Numbered from the stretch's first letter, positions 31,631-41,073 are shown. The stretch: DNA of 64,000 nucleotides from Candidatus Dichloromethanomonas elyunquensis (GCA_001515265.1 LNDB01000008.1:1-64000), one strand, 5' to 3'. The notes: generated from the letters alone by a model not told the origin. Numbers and translations are program-made.

Positions 31631-32788
31631 CTAAAACGTTGGGGCGATCTTATAAATACCAAACTCTCTATGACCCAGGCTCTCGGCTTTGGTCAGTTTT
31701 CCGTTGGCAACCTCAAGGATTTCCTGAAAGATTTCTTTTCCTACATCACCGATAGATTTCTCTCCGGAGATAATACTGGAAGCGTTGATATCAATATTGT
31801 CCGTCATTTTCGAATAAGTTTCAGCATTGGCAGTGATTTTAATCACGGGAGCCAAAGGAAAACCGGTAGGGGTTCCGCGTCCGGTGGTGAAGATCATGAC
31901 GGTGGCTCCTCCGGCTGCCATCCCCGTCATGGATTCGACATCCTGACCGGGGGTATCCATGACGAATAATCCTTTTCCATGGGGAATTTCCCCATAAGCT
32001 AAAACGCCTTGAATCGGAGAATGACCGGCTTTGTGAATACATCCCAAAGATTTTTCTTCAATTGAGCTGATACCGCCCTCAATATTCCCAGGGGTAGGCT
32101 GACTTCCGCGAATATCCACGTGCATCTGTTTGGCTCTTTGTTCACAATCTATTACAAATTGGATAATTTTTTCGCTAAGTTCCGGGGTTTTAGCCCTTTT
32201 GGCCAGAACATGCTCAGCGCCGATAAATTCGGTTGTCTCGGAAAGCATAGAAGTTCCTCCCGCTTGAACGAGGAGGTCGGAAGCAGACCCGACAGCCGGA
32301 TTGGAAGCAAGGCCGGAGGTAAAATCTGAACCGCCGCATTCTACGCCCATACATAATTCGCTGACAGGGAATTGCTTTGTTTTGAATTGGGAGATTTCCC
32401 TTGCCATCCGGCCTGCCAATCGGACTCCTTTAGCAACAGCTTTGAGAGTTCCGCCGCAATCCTGAATAACAATGGTTTCCACACTTTTTCCGGATGTTAA
32501 GATTTCTTCAGCAACTTTGGCAATGGGAACGCCTTCACAACCCAGACCCACGACAAGGACTGCTCCGACATTCGGGTTTTTTCCAAGACCGATGAGCGTA
32601 TTGACTGTTTGTTCATGATCAGCACCAATTTGACAGCAGCCGTGCTGATTGGCCAGAGCCACTGCCTGGGGAATCTGGGAAGCAATCTGAAAAGCTACCG
32701 TGGCGGCGCAGACAGAAGTAGGAATAACGGCAAGATAATTTCGGATTCCCACTTTGCCATCAGGTCGTAAATATCCTTGAAAATTCAT
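31631..32788 (-). CDS. UxaA-family dehydratase/lyase, large subunit
   Basis: 385 residues from the ATG at 32788, about 9 nt after GGAGG. Family marks are GKVGIRNYLAVIPTSVCAA, NQHGCCQIGADHEQT, GVECGGSDFTSGLASNPA, GHSPIQGVLAYGE and TTGRGTPTGFPLAPVIKI. These occur in altronate and galactarate dehydratases and in sulfolactate sulfo-lyase SuyB. The enzyme is split: the small subunit is the next gene upstream. The acid substrate is not decided by the sequence. No uronate isomerase or oxidoreductase is nearby, so altronate is only one option. Confidence 0.85.
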   Translation of the reverse strand: MNFQGYLRPDGKVGIRNYLAVIPTSVCAATVAFQIASQIPQAVALANQHGCCQIGADHEQTVNTLIGLGKNPNVGAVLVVGLGCEGVPIAKVAEEILTSGKSVETIVIQDCGGTLKAVAKGVRLAGRMAREISQFKTKQFPVSELCMGVECGGSDFTSGLASNPAVGSASDLLVQAGGTSMLSETTEFIGAEHVLAKRAKTPELSEKIIQFVIDCEQRAKQMHVDIRGSQPTPGNIEGGISSIEEKSLGCIHKAGHSPIQGVLAYGEIPHGKGLFVMDTPGQDVESMTGMAAGGATVMIFTTGRGTPTGFPLAPVIKITANAETYSKMTDNIDINASSIISGEKSIGDVGKEIFQEILEVANGKLTKAESLGHREFGIYKIAPTF

Positions 32789-32832
32789 GTTTGTCTCATC
32801 CTCCATCATCAAATGTATTAGAACAGCACTTC

Positions 32833-33120
32833 CTAGAGGTCACCGCGTCCCCGGTTGCTCTGGATATTATGAATATGAACATGACTGCCTTTGGCAATCG
32901 GTGCGAGAGCGCTTCCAATGCTTTCACCGTATTTGATAATTTCTTGGCCTTTTCGAATATCACACAGTGCAAATTTATGTCCTAAAGGGATGATTTCACT
33001 CAAGGTAAGTTTTTCAACAGCCTGACCAACAAAAAAGCTTACTGTCGTTCCGGCGGCAAGGTCGGCGACGGTTGTTGCCACATTGTCCTTTGGATTAATG
33101 ACAACGGCTTGTTTCTGCAT
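32833..33120 (-). CDS. UxaA-family dehydratase/lyase, small SAF-domain subunit
   Basis: 95 residues from the ATG at 33120, with GAGGAGG upstream; the track start at 33162 precedes that site. The SAF-type domain is recognisable by INPKDNVATTVADLAAGTTV, IPLGHKFALCDIRKGQEIIKYGESIG and SHVHIHNIQSNRGRGDL, equal to the N-terminal part of single-chain UxaA and to SuyA. It lies 44 nt upstream of the large subunit and forms one operon with it. Confidence 0.87.
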   Translation of the reverse strand: MQKQAVVINPKDNVATTVADLAAGTTVSFFVGQAVEKLTLSEIIPLGHKFALCDIRKGQEIIKYGESIGSALAPIAKGSHVHIHNIQSNRGRGDL

Positions 33121-33212
33121 GATCTTTACCTCCTCAATTTTATTTCCGTTTAAATATATCATGTTTCCTAAGAGGATAACATAAATCTCAACAAAAAATA
33201 AACAGCTGAAGT

Positions 33213-34478
33213 TTAACTGATTATTTTTTGCGGCGTATATTTTTTAATTAAATCTTCTTTGCCAATCCATACAATTTTAGGTTTGTTGCCAAGGCTTTCG
33301 GTACGGCGTTGTTTTCCTGCAGGATGATAGATCCGTATCAGGATTTTTTGGCATAATCCAATGATCCTTCCCATTGGAGAGGGATATTCCTGAACGTTAA
33401 AGCCAAGACCTTTAACCCCGCGGTTCAGAAGTGTTATTCCAAGGTATACCTTTACCTCCCGATTTTCGGGATCTGAAGAGACATACCTTGCCAGATCGGG
33501 CAAAGACCGGCGGACTAGTTTAAGGGTACGGATTCCAATGCTTTGCGGATCGGACCCCGATAATTGGAAACGGATGTTATCTAAATGGATTTCTCCTACA
33601 AGGTCTCCCTTGGAAGCTAACAGTTCACCATTTCCGTTAATAAGGTCGGGTCCGTGATAATGGTTGAGAGATATGCGAAAAATATTTTCTTCATTGATTC
33701 TTTGGACATGATTTATTTTTGAATAGAAATGCTCCCATTGTTCCCAGACGCGAAAAGCAATCCTTCTCAATAAGGACCATTCCGGAAAAGTAAGAGGTAC
33801 GAGAGGCAATTTTAACGAAGATTTTATTTTCAAAGATAATTCATGAATACAAGCCAAGGTGTTTGCCGGTGCTCCCTCATCACCCCTACTGTCGTGGAGA
33901 AGAATGATGGTTCCTTCCTTGGTATTTCTAAGAATGCGATTAATAATTTGGGAACAAGATCTGTTGCCAACCCAATCTCTGCCCATCGCATTCCAAATGA
34001 CGATTTTCTTTTTTCTAAAAAGGCTCCAAAGGAACAGAGAGAGGTTCATTCCTCCCCAAGGAGGGCGTATAATATCGGGTTCTTTTCCAATAACGTTCCG
34101 GATAATTTCCATACTTTTGTCCCACAATTCCCACGTTTTGTGCGGAGACATCAGCCAGGCATGCCGATGCCGGTAGCCATGGGACCCTATGCGGTGTCCC
34201 TGACTTTCGATCATTTTGACGAGGTCCGGATATTTCTGAACCTTTTCTCCAAGCAAAAAGAAACAAGCGGTTATTTTTTCCTTAGCCAGGATTTCCAAGA
34301 GTTTCGGAGTGTAGACAGGATCGGGACCATCATCAAAGGTCAAAGTTACACCAGGTGAGTATTGTCGTTTCCAGGAACCGATTCCTAAAAAATGGAATAC
34401 TACTTCAGGCATTACACAGTAAAGAATAAAGAAAATAAGCAATACAGAAAAAAAACCTGTTAATTCTTCAATTCGCAT
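33213..34478 (-). CDS. Polysaccharide deacetylase with C-terminal YkoP-like domain
   Basis: 421 residues. One N-terminal membrane helix (FFSVLLIFFILYCVMPEVVF) is followed by a NodB domain: TFDDGPDP (metal Asp), SHGYRHRH (metal His), RPPWGG and LLHDSRGDEGAP. Residues from about 230 form a second domain (SKINHVQRINEENIFRIS, YHGPDLINGNGELLASKGD, GEIHLDNIRFQL) that resembles the stand-alone YkoP domain. It probably acts at the cell surface on an N-acetylated sugar. It follows the GT28 gene after 14 nt, so the two likely serve one envelope glycolipid or glycan pathway. Confidence 0.8.
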   Translation of the reverse strand: MRIEELTGFFSVLLIFFILYCVMPEVVFHFLGIGSWKRQYSPGVTLTFDDGPDPVYTPKLLEILAKEKITACFFLLGEKVQKYPDLVKMIESQGHRIGSHGYRHRHAWLMSPHKTWELWDKSMEIIRNVIGKEPDIIRPPWGGMNLSLFLWSLFRKKKIVIWNAMGRDWVGNRSCSQIINRILRNTKEGTIILLHDSRGDEGAPANTLACIHELSLKIKSSLKLPLVPLTFPEWSLLRRIAFRVWEQWEHFYSKINHVQRINEENIFRISLNHYHGPDLINGNGELLASKGDLVGEIHLDNIRFQLSGSDPQSIGIRTLKLVRRSLPDLARYVSSDPENREVKVYLGITLLNRGVKGLGFNVQEYPSPMGRIIGLCQKILIRIYHPAGKQRRTESLGNKPKIVWIGKEDLIKKYTPQKIIS

Positions 34479-34492
34479 GAGAAAATCACTTC

Positions 34493-35641
34493 CTAACTGG
34501 TACTTAGGGTAATTGCAGGGGTTTGTTTATATTTTCGCGGCGATAAGGAACATTTCAATAAAATATCCATCATTTTTTGCCAGGCAGGGCACTCAATTTG
34601 ACTTATATACGCATCTGCTCTTTGTCTCCAGAGTGCCTGCTCCTCTTTATCTTGAAAGAAAGCATTTAATTGATCGGCAACAGAGATAGAGACATCCAGG
34701 GGATAGATTAGTTTTCTTTCGAAAAGGTATTCCATATTGACTTCTTCTTGTCCGGGTAAAGCAGAATGGCTGAAAATGGGGAGCCGCTTGCAGAGCGCTT
34801 CGCTTAGGGTGACGCCCCCGGGTTTGGTAATGATGGCGTGGGTCTCATTATATAACGAATTCATGGTTTCCCTGGAACAAATATAAGCAAGGGGCTTCAC
34901 ATTGTTTTGTTTAAGAGACAAAACTCCCTTGTAGAGTTTTTTATTGTTTCCGCAAAGGATTGAAAAATAATAATTTTGGTCTTCAGGAAGACCGGAAACC
35001 AGATTTTCTATATCTCCCAGACCTCCGCTTCCCCCCGAAATTAAAATGTGATAGGGGAGGGGATGATTATCGGTTTTCCGGGGATGGAAGCATTCGTCAA
35101 TGGGTATTCCTGTGACAGTTATACGGTTAGGGTTGATATTGTATTTGGCCAATAATTGCGTTTTCATTGTTTGATCAGGCACAAAGTGATAATCAATACC
35201 TTCTATTCCCCAAAGTTTATTGACGAAAAAGTCGGTATAGATATTGACAACTGGCGGGGTGGCAATACCATAAAACCGTAAGCGATTAATTAAGAAGGAT
35301 GGAAAAGCCTGAGTACATACCAGAAGGTCAGGCTGTTCTTGGTGAATAAGAGTTTTCATTTTGTCTAAAAATTTTGTTTCATACCAATTAAAATGTCTTG
35401 TTGATTTTGTCGGATACACATAGTTCCTGTACAACCAAACAAAAGTTTGCGGAGAATGATCCATCCAAGTAAGATAAGTAATCCGAAATGCTTTCTCCAA
35501 TAACTTATCTGCATAACTAAAAAAATCAATTTTACTGCACGCTACATTGTCGATCCTTTGCTCCAGTGAACGGATTAATGCATCGGCTACTGTATGGTGT
35601 CCGGTTGGTATTTTAAGAAATGGAAGAAAAAGTACCTTCAT
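34493..35641 (-). CDS. GT28-family (MGDG synthase/UgtP-like) glycosyltransferase
   Basis: 382 residues from the ATG at 35641 (AAAGGGG upstream). The N-terminal half has the diacylglycerol glucosyl/galactosyltransferase opening FLPFLKIPTGHHTVADAL. The C-terminal half has the nucleotide-sugar site (SGGSGGLGDIENLVSGLP and KPGGVTLSEALCKRLPI). Such enzymes transfer a hexose to diacylglycerol or to a related membrane acceptor. Coupled to the deacetylase downstream. Confidence 0.82.
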   Translation of the reverse strand: MKVLFLPFLKIPTGHHTVADALIRSLEQRIDNVACSKIDFFSYADKLLEKAFRITYLTWMDHSPQTFVWLYRNYVYPTKSTRHFNWYETKFLDKMKTLIHQEQPDLLVCTQAFPSFLINRLRFYGIATPPVVNIYTDFFVNKLWGIEGIDYHFVPDQTMKTQLLAKYNINPNRITVTGIPIDECFHPRKTDNHPLPYHILISGGSGGLGDIENLVSGLPEDQNYYFSILCGNNKKLYKGVLSLKQNNVKPLAYICSRETMNSLYNETHAIITKPGGVTLSEALCKRLPIFSHSALPGQEEVNMEYLFERKLIYPLDVSISVADQLNAFFQDKEEQALWRQRADAYISQIECPAWQKMMDILLKCSLSPRKYKQTPAITLSTS

Positions 35642-35951
35642 TTCTGCTTTAGCCCCTTTCAAGAAATACCATAGAAAAGTGCTGTTTTTCGACCGGGATA
35701 AGCATCATCATGTCGTTCCTAGTTTTTCCATTTATGCGATATATATTCCGGATATTTTCATTTTTAGTACCAGGAAATTAAACCTATCGGCTTTTGCTTC
35801 GGTTCTCAAAATATAACCGTGCGGTTGAGAGACCGGCTGCGAATCTTTTGCAATAAATACGGGAATGATGGTATGGCAAAGAGAAAATCATAAGCTCTCA
35901 GCCTTTCTAATATATTTAAATCAGATTGCGATGCCTAACAGGAGTGTGAAT

Positions 35952-36548
35952 ATGTCCCGGAAGAAAGGAAATATAGCGAATTACACCAGCATAATAGCTA
36001 CTGTTGCAACCGCTATTTTAGCTATTACCGCATTAATAACCGTATATATTACCTTATCTGCCTGGCGCGAAGAGAGAGAAGCCAATAGACCGTATTTTAC
36101 CTTTTATGATTCACCGGCTGTAGTCTTTAATAGCGAATCCCCACAATTTGAAATCAAATTTACGAATGTGGGAGAACATCCTGCGGTTGACTTATGGAGT
36201 AAGTCGTTGGTTTTTAATACCAATCTTAAGGAAAAACCAATTGCGGAAGATGAATATGCCCTGGTAAATGATATCCCCAAAAATGCCTCGGCAACCTTAA
36301 TGATCGGTCTGGGTCAAATTGAAAAACAAGCGCATGAAGGCAATGTTGAACCGCAATTCATTGTCATCGTTTTACGGTACCAAGATCCTATTATCAATGA
36401 GAAATTCGAACAGACGCTCTACGTGAGATGGAACGGGATGCAAAAGGGAAAAGTACTCCCCACGACTCATGCTGAAGAAGAAGAAAAGAAGATAATTCTT
36501 CAATATTTTGAACGAATCCGATTCAATGGCGTATCTATACCGGAATAG
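35952..36548 (+). CDS. Membrane-anchored protein of unknown function (paralogue of 835-1401)
   Basis: 198 residues from the ATG at 35952, 6 nt after AGGAGTG; the 29 extra residues of the track ORF are rejected. One membrane segment (SIIATVATAILAITALITVYITL) is followed by SAWREEREANRPYFTF and a beta-rich domain ending in FEQTLYVRWNGM and a charged helix (EEEEKKIILQYFERI). It aligns with the protein at 835-1401 throughout. The 290 bp before it show no further gene. Function unknown. Confidence 0.75.
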   Translation: MSRKKGNIANYTSIIATVATAILAITALITVYITLSAWREEREANRPYFTFYDSPAVVFNSESPQFEIKFTNVGEHPAVDLWSKSLVFNTNLKEKPIAEDEYALVNDIPKNASATLMIGLGQIEKQAHEGNVEPQFIVIVLRYQDPIINEKFEQTLYVRWNGMQKGKVLPTTHAEEEEKKIILQYFERIRFNGVSIPE

Positions 36549-36561
36549 AAAAGGATATTTC

Positions 36562-36741
36562 TTATTTTTGCAGAATTGGGACATCGGGGTCTTCATACCA
36601 GATAGAAATGATTGTACTATCCTCACTTGAGCTCTGGGTAATTTTTTTTACTTTTATCCAGCTTGTCGCTTCCAACCATAGGTTGATTTCTTTTTCCAAC
36701 AGGGTTAGGTTCGTGGAACCAAATATTTTTGATTTCAGCAT
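36562..36741 (-). CDS. Small protein of unknown function
   Basis: 59 residues from the ATG at 36741, 6 nt after GGAGG; the track start at 36768 is upstream of that site. The sequence (MLKSKIFGSTNLTLLEKEIN, WLEATSWIKVKKITQSSSED, IISIWYEDPD) suggests a small alpha/beta fold without membrane segment. No family recognised. Convergent with the gene at 35952 and divergent from the ADP-ribosylglycohydrolase. Confidence 0.6.
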   Translation of the reverse strand: MLKSKIFGSTNLTLLEKEINLWLEATSWIKVKKITQSSSEDSTIISIWYEDPDVPILQK

Positions 36742-36886
36742 AGAAACCTCCTGATGCCATGTTCTCAACTATAGTCTAGCTGAAAAAAATGGACTTGCCA
36801 AGCTTAAATAAAAGAATGAAATTTAATAGTTTGTTTTCTTGTCTGCGGGATTGATTTGTAGTGAATTATCTTAAGAGGTGCTGATA

Positions 36887-37795
36887 ATGACAATCTGGTC
36901 AAAAATAGCGGGGTCTTTACTAGGGGTTGCAGTTGGGGATGCTTTAGGGGCCACCGTAGAGTTTATGACCAGGGGGGAAATAAGCAGGCAATTTGGAATC
37001 CATACCGAAATGATCGGAGAAGGGTATTGGCAATTAGCTCCCGGTGAAGTTACAGACGATACGGATATGACAATGGCGGTAGCCAAAGGGATACTAATGG
37101 ACCCAGGAAACCCGGTCCGGCACATCGCCCGTTTCTTTGCGGACTGGGCCGCAACAGACCCCAAGGATATCGGAAATATCTGCAGGCGGGTTCTCACGGA
37201 AGGAATCAGACGGGGAACGGATAGTGAAGCGGAATGGCTGGAGGTAGCCGAATTAGCCCATCTGCAGAGCGGAGGGAGAAGCGGTGGAAATGGTTCTCTG
37301 ATGAGGACAATTCCTATCGTTTTGGCTTATTATACCAATCGGGATACAATGCTGCATATGGCTTTACGGCAATCACGGCTTACTCATTATGATCCTGCTG
37401 CAGGAGAATGTGTTGTGCTCTATTGTGACCTTGTGGGCAGAATTATTAACGGAAAGTCTTTAAAACCGGCTGTTCAAGAGACAGTAAGAGAGGGTTCTGA
37501 GGATGTCCCATTTAAATGCAATCTTTTAACTGAACAGATACAAACAACCGGCTATGCTGTCCACACCCTGGAAGCGGCGATCAATTGCGCCTATCAGACG
37601 GACTCTTTTGAGGAGGCATTAACCATGGCTGTCAACCTCGGAGGGGATGCGGATACGATAGGTGCCGTAACTGGAGGAATTGCCGGTGCATATTACGGAT
37701 TGGAGCAAATTCCTTCCAGATGGTTGGAAAAATTGGCAGTGAAAAAGGAATTATTGGATCTGGCAGAGAGGATTTACCGTCTAAACAATAAGTAA
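36887..37795 (+). CDS. ADP-ribosylglycohydrolase (DraG-like)
   Basis: 302 residues. The ATG at 36887 is preferred, with AAGAGGTG upstream. The fold is identified by GSLLGVAVGDALGATVEF near the N-terminus, EVTDDTDMTMAVAKGI (dinuclear metal site), GGRSGGNGSLMRTIPI, and NLGGDADTIGAVTGGIAGAYYG (second metal site). These enzymes remove ADP-ribose from Arg or other acceptors. No ADP-ribosyltransferase gene is adjacent. The amt-glnK pair 4 kb away recalls DraG control of nitrogen metabolism elsewhere, but nothing in the sequence links them directly. Confidence 0.88.
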   Translation: MTIWSKIAGSLLGVAVGDALGATVEFMTRGEISRQFGIHTEMIGEGYWQLAPGEVTDDTDMTMAVAKGILMDPGNPVRHIARFFADWAATDPKDIGNICRRVLTEGIRRGTDSEAEWLEVAELAHLQSGGRSGGNGSLMRTIPIVLAYYTNRDTMLHMALRQSRLTHYDPAAGECVVLYCDLVGRIINGKSLKPAVQETVREGSEDVPFKCNLLTEQIQTTGYAVHTLEAAINCAYQTDSFEEALTMAVNLGGDADTIGAVTGGIAGAYYGLEQIPSRWLEKLAVKKELLDLAERIYRLNNK

Positions 37796-37839
37796 AAAAT
37801 ATTTTCCGGAAAAGAAGGTTTTCAAAACAATTTTTTGAT

Positions 37840-37867
37840 TTGCTATTTTCCCAAAATCAACTATACT
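37840..37867 (+). promoter_or_regulatory. Sigma-A-like promoter of glnS
   Basis: TTGCTA, 16 bp, TATACT, about 55 bp upstream of the proposed start. The leader is too short for a T-box. Confidence 0.45.
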
Positions 37868-37921
37868 AAAATAATACAAAGACCATTAAGAATACAATGT
37901 TCTTCCTAGGGGGTAGCAATT

Positions 37922-39610
37922 ATTAATACATCAACAGCTTCTTCGAATTTTCTCCATACGATCATCCGGGACGATTTACAAATGAATAAAAATAACGGCC
38001 GGGTACATACACGCTTTCCGCCCGAACCCAACGGGTATCTCCATATTGGACATGCCAAGTCGATTTGTTTGAACTTCGGGATCGCCCAGGAATTTTATGG
38101 ATTGTGTAATCTCCGTTTTGATGATACAAATCCCAGCAGAGAAGAAGTGGAATTTGTAGAATCCATAAAAGAAGATGTCCGTTGGCTAGGTTTTTCCTGG
38201 AATGACAGACTGTATTATGCCTCGGATTATTTCGAAGCACTATTCAACTTTGCCGTGAAATTAATCCAGGACGGAAAAGCTTATGTTTGCGACCTCACGG
38301 CTGAAGAGATCAGAGAATACCGGGGAACATTAACACAGCCCGGCAAGGAAAGCCCGTTCCGCAACCGGTCCATTGGGGAGAACCTTGATTTATTTATGAG
38401 AATGCGGGCTGGAGAATTTCCCAATGGTTCAAGGGTCTTACGGGCCAAAATTGATATGGCATCTGCTAACCTCAATATGAGAGATCCTGTTCTTTACCGG
38501 ATTATGCATGAGATCCATCACAGGACAGGGGACCAATGGTGCATCTACCCTATGTACGATTTTGCGCATCCTTTATCGGATGCCTTGGAAAATATAACCC
38601 ATTCCGTCTGTACTTTGGAATTTGAAGATCACCGTCCGTTATACGATTGGCTGGTCGATCAGTTGATTGCCGAAAATAAACCAAGACAATATGAATTTGC
38701 CCGGCTTAACCTTACCAATACCGTTACGAGTAAACGGAAATTACGTCAATTGGTGGAACAAGGTTATGTCCGGGGATGGGACGACCCGAGAATGCCTACT
38801 ATTTCCGGTATCCGCAGAAGAGGATATACCCCTGAAGCCATACGGGATTTTTGTGACCGGATCGGTGTTGCCAGGGCCAACAGTATTGTGGACATTGCTC
38901 TTTTGGAACATTGCCTTAGGGAGGATTTAAATCTGAAGGCCCAAAGAGCTATGGCAGTTTTAGACCCGATCAAAGTCATTATCACCAATTATCCGCAAGA
39001 TCAAATTGAAATGCTGGAAGCGGAGAATCATCCTGAAAATCCGGATGCCGGCAAAAGACTCCTTCCTTTTTCCGGAACCGTATTTATTGAACGGGAAGAC
39101 TTTATGGAAGACCCGCCCAAGAAGTATTTCAGACTCTCGCCGGGTGCTGAAGTAAGATTAAAGCATGCTTACATCATCCAATGCGAGAAAGTAGTTAAAG
39201 ACCAGGACGGAAATATACGCGAGGTTCACTGCGCCTATGATCCTGAAACCAAGAGCGGCGGAGCGGCGAGCCAACGAAAAGTGAAAGGAACTTTGCATTG
39301 GGTTTCTGCCCGTCATGCCGTAAGTGCAGAAATACGGCTTTATGATTATTTGATTCGTGATGAACAGCCTTCTGAAGAAGAAGGAATAACCGAAGACGAT
39401 GATTTTCTTTCCAAAATCAACCCGGATTCCTGTATTACCCTAACAAATTGCAAAGTGGAGCCAAATCTTGGCAAATGTGCCCCCGGAGACAAATTTCAGT
39501 TCTTAAGACAGGGTTATTTTTGCGCGGACAGCAAAGAGCATACCCCGGAAAATCCAGTATTCAACCGAATAGTAGGACTAAGAGACAGTTGGGCAAAAGT
39601 CAATAAATAA
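37922..39610 (+). CDS. glnS: Glutaminyl-tRNA synthetase, apparent AUU start
   Basis: 562 residues if started at the ATT at 37922. The track ATG at 37982 would remove the conserved N-terminal helix: in-frame upstream codons read [12 protein letters not shown], which matches the NFIxxIIxxDL segment before [20 protein letters not shown] in GlnS proteins. Between that segment and the in-frame stop TAG at 37907 there is no ATG, GTG or TTG. AGGGGGT ends 8 nt before the ATT. Class I motifs are [12 protein letters not shown] (HIGH) and [10 protein letters not shown] (KMSKS equivalent, as in GlnS). The C-terminal anticodon-binding barrels are complete. Confidence 0.85.
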   Translation: MNTSTASSNFLHTIIRDDLQMNKNNGRVHTRFPPEPNGYLHIGHAKSICLNFGIAQEFYGLCNLRFDDTNPSREEVEFVESIKEDVRWLGFSWNDRLYYASDYFEALFNFAVKLIQDGKAYVCDLTAEEIREYRGTLTQPGKESPFRNRSIGENLDLFMRMRAGEFPNGSRVLRAKIDMASANLNMRDPVLYRIMHEIHHRTGDQWCIYPMYDFAHPLSDALENITHSVCTLEFEDHRPLYDWLVDQLIAENKPRQYEFARLNLTNTVTSKRKLRQLVEQGYVRGWDDPRMPTISGIRRRGYTPEAIRDFCDRIGVARANSIVDIALLEHCLREDLNLKAQRAMAVLDPIKVIITNYPQDQIEMLEAENHPENPDAGKRLLPFSGTVFIEREDFMEDPPKKYFRLSPGAEVRLKHAYIIQCEKVVKDQDGNIREVHCAYDPETKSGGAASQRKVKGTLHWVSARHAVSAEIRLYDYLIRDEQPSEEEGITEDDDFLSKINPDSCITLTNCKVEPNLGKCAPGDKFQFLRQGYFCADSKEHTPENPVFNRIVGLRDSWAKVNK

Positions 39611-39622
39611 CGCTGCCCCTCA

Positions 39623-39651
39623 CGAACCCTTTCCCGGGGTTCGGTCTTTTT
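39623..39651 (+). terminator. Rho-independent terminator after glnS
   Basis: CGAACCC and GGGTTCG form a 7-bp stem, followed by GTCTTTTT. It lies 13 nt after the glnS stop codon. Confidence 0.8.
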
Positions 39652-39685
39652 CGGAGCAGTGGTAACCAGAGAAGGAACAAAACAG

Positions 39686-40591
39686 ATGTCTAATGATCAT
39701 AAGGACCGAGTTCAAGGTGTTGCTGAAGTTTTTAGCGCAATCTTTTTATGGGGGATACTCCCTTTATATTGGAAACAACTCAATCGTATTCCCTCGGACC
39801 AAATCATCGCCAATCGCATTATTTGGTCATTCTTTTTTGTGATGATTATTCTTGTTTTTCAAGGGAGAATAACAGCACTTATCTCCCAGATGAAAAAACG
39901 AAAGAGCAGTGTTCTTTACCTCAGCGGGGTGATTATCGCCTTAAACTGGTTTACCTATATCTATGCGGTTAATTCCAATCAAATCATTGAAGCGAGTTTG
40001 GGATATTATATCAATCCGTTATTGACTATTTTTCTTGGCCGGGCAGTACTCAAGGAAAAAGTAAATACCTTTCAGATTATTGCGGTTATACTTGCAGCTA
40101 TCGGGGTTATCATCATGACTATCCGTTACGGAAGGATTCCCCTCATTGCCGTTGTCTTGGCACTCACTTTTTCAGCTTACAGCTTGGTAAAAAAACGGGT
40201 GGATACGGAAGTGATTATGGGTTTGTCTTTGGAGACTATGGCTGTTCTTCCTCTCGCAGCCGGATATTTATTGATGCTGAGTGTTCAAGGGCGATCGGCC
40301 TATTCTTTCTTATCTTTTTCAGAAGTCCTGCTTACCATCGGAACCGGGGTCATTACGGCCATTCCCTTGTTTCTCTTTTCTGACGGGGCAAGAAAAGTTC
40401 CTTTGACAACTGTCGGATTTATTCAATACCTATCGCCGACAATCAGTTTATTTTTGGGGATATACCTTTATCATGAAGCTTTTACTTTTATTCACATGTT
40501 CACATTTTCTTGTATTTGGACCGCGCTTCTGATCTATTCATTTTCCACCCTAATTCATGAATATAAGACAAAAAGCATTCCGAATTCGTGA
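39686..40591 (+). CDS. rarD: EamA-family transporter RarD
   Basis: 301 residues from the ATG at 39686 (AAGGA upstream). About ten membrane helices in two EamA repeats. RarD marks are VFSAIFLWGILPLYWKQL, LSGVIIALNWFTYIYAVNSN, ASLGYYINPLLTIFLG and FIQYLSPTISLFLGIYLYHE. The substrate of RarD proteins is not established (older chloramphenicol-sensitivity name). Confidence 0.9.
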   Translation: MSNDHKDRVQGVAEVFSAIFLWGILPLYWKQLNRIPSDQIIANRIIWSFFFVMIILVFQGRITALISQMKKRKSSVLYLSGVIIALNWFTYIYAVNSNQIIEASLGYYINPLLTIFLGRAVLKEKVNTFQIIAVILAAIGVIIMTIRYGRIPLIAVVLALTFSAYSLVKKRVDTEVIMGLSLETMAVLPLAAGYLLMLSVQGRSAYSFLSFSEVLLTIGTGVITAIPLFLFSDGARKVPLTTVGFIQYLSPTISLFLGIYLYHEAFTFIHMFTFSCIWTALLIYSFSTLIHEYKTKSIPNS

Positions 40592-40602
40592 ATATATAAC
40601 AT

Positions 40603-40628
40603 AAAGCATTCCGATTAAGGAATGCTTT
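40603..40628. terminator. Bidirectional terminator between rarD and the SASP gene
   Basis: AAAGCATTCC-GATTAA-GGAATGCTTT is a perfect 10-bp stem with A-rich and T-rich flanks, serving the two convergent genes. Confidence 0.8.
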
Positions 40629-40663
40629 TAACCACGATGAGAAGAAAACATACTTTTGATCCG

Positions 40664-40870
40664 TTAGATTCTCTGCCCGTTCTTCAGCTGCTGCTCAGCA
40701 AACTGAACCATGCGTTTTGTCATATAGCCGCCTACAGTACCGTTTTCACGGGCAGTGCGGTCTCCACCGAGGGTAGCCCCTATTTCGTTGGCAATCTCAT
40801 ATTTAAGTGAATCCAAGCCTTTTCCTGCACCTGAAATAACGGGTTGGTTTGTATTTCTTTCTCCAGGCAT
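40664..40870 (-). CDS. Alpha/beta-type small acid-soluble spore protein
   Basis: 68 residues. SASPs coat and protect DNA in the dormant spore. Both family signatures are present: LDSLKYEIANEIGA, with the GPR protease cleavage region in the first, and GTVGGYMTKRMVQFAEQQL. GAAGGAGGG lies 8 nt upstream of the ATG. A forespore promoter is expected but none matches clearly. The remaining intergenic DNA up to 41030 is AT-rich with nothing recognisable. Confidence 0.95.
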   Translation of the reverse strand: MPGERNTNQPVISGAGKGLDSLKYEIANEIGATLGGDRTARENGTVGGYMTKRMVQFAEQQLKNGQRI

Positions 40871-41034
40871 TGGTGTTTTCCCTCCTTCGATTCTTTTGTT
40901 TGCGAGTCGCTTTTATTATTTGTTATTTTGTATATATTACTCAGGTAATTCTTTGCTATTTTCTAATTAATTGCTATATAACGGAAAGAATATCATTCCA
41001 AAAACAGAGTTAAATTTTTGTAAATTCAAATTAT

Positions 41035-41073
41035 AAAAGAGCAGTAATTCCCTAACAAGGTTATTACTACTCT
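41035..41073 (-). terminator. Terminator of the amt-glnK operon
   Basis: AGAGTAGTAAT and ATTACTGCTCT (minus strand) pair with one mismatch around a 14-nt loop; TTTTATAA follows. It lies 30 nt after the glnK stop codon. Confidence 0.6.

Noticed and set aside
33843-34358. 171-residue plus-strand ORF antisense to the deacetylase
   Set aside because: Overlaps intact NodB motifs on the other strand; no start signal.
37868-37921. T-box leader for glnS
   Set aside because: The leader is about 50 nt and lacks the T-box sequence, specifier loop and antiterminator.
40871-41034. Sigma-G promoter of the SASP gene
   Set aside because: No -35/-10 pair with acceptable spacing could be read, although forespore expression is expected.
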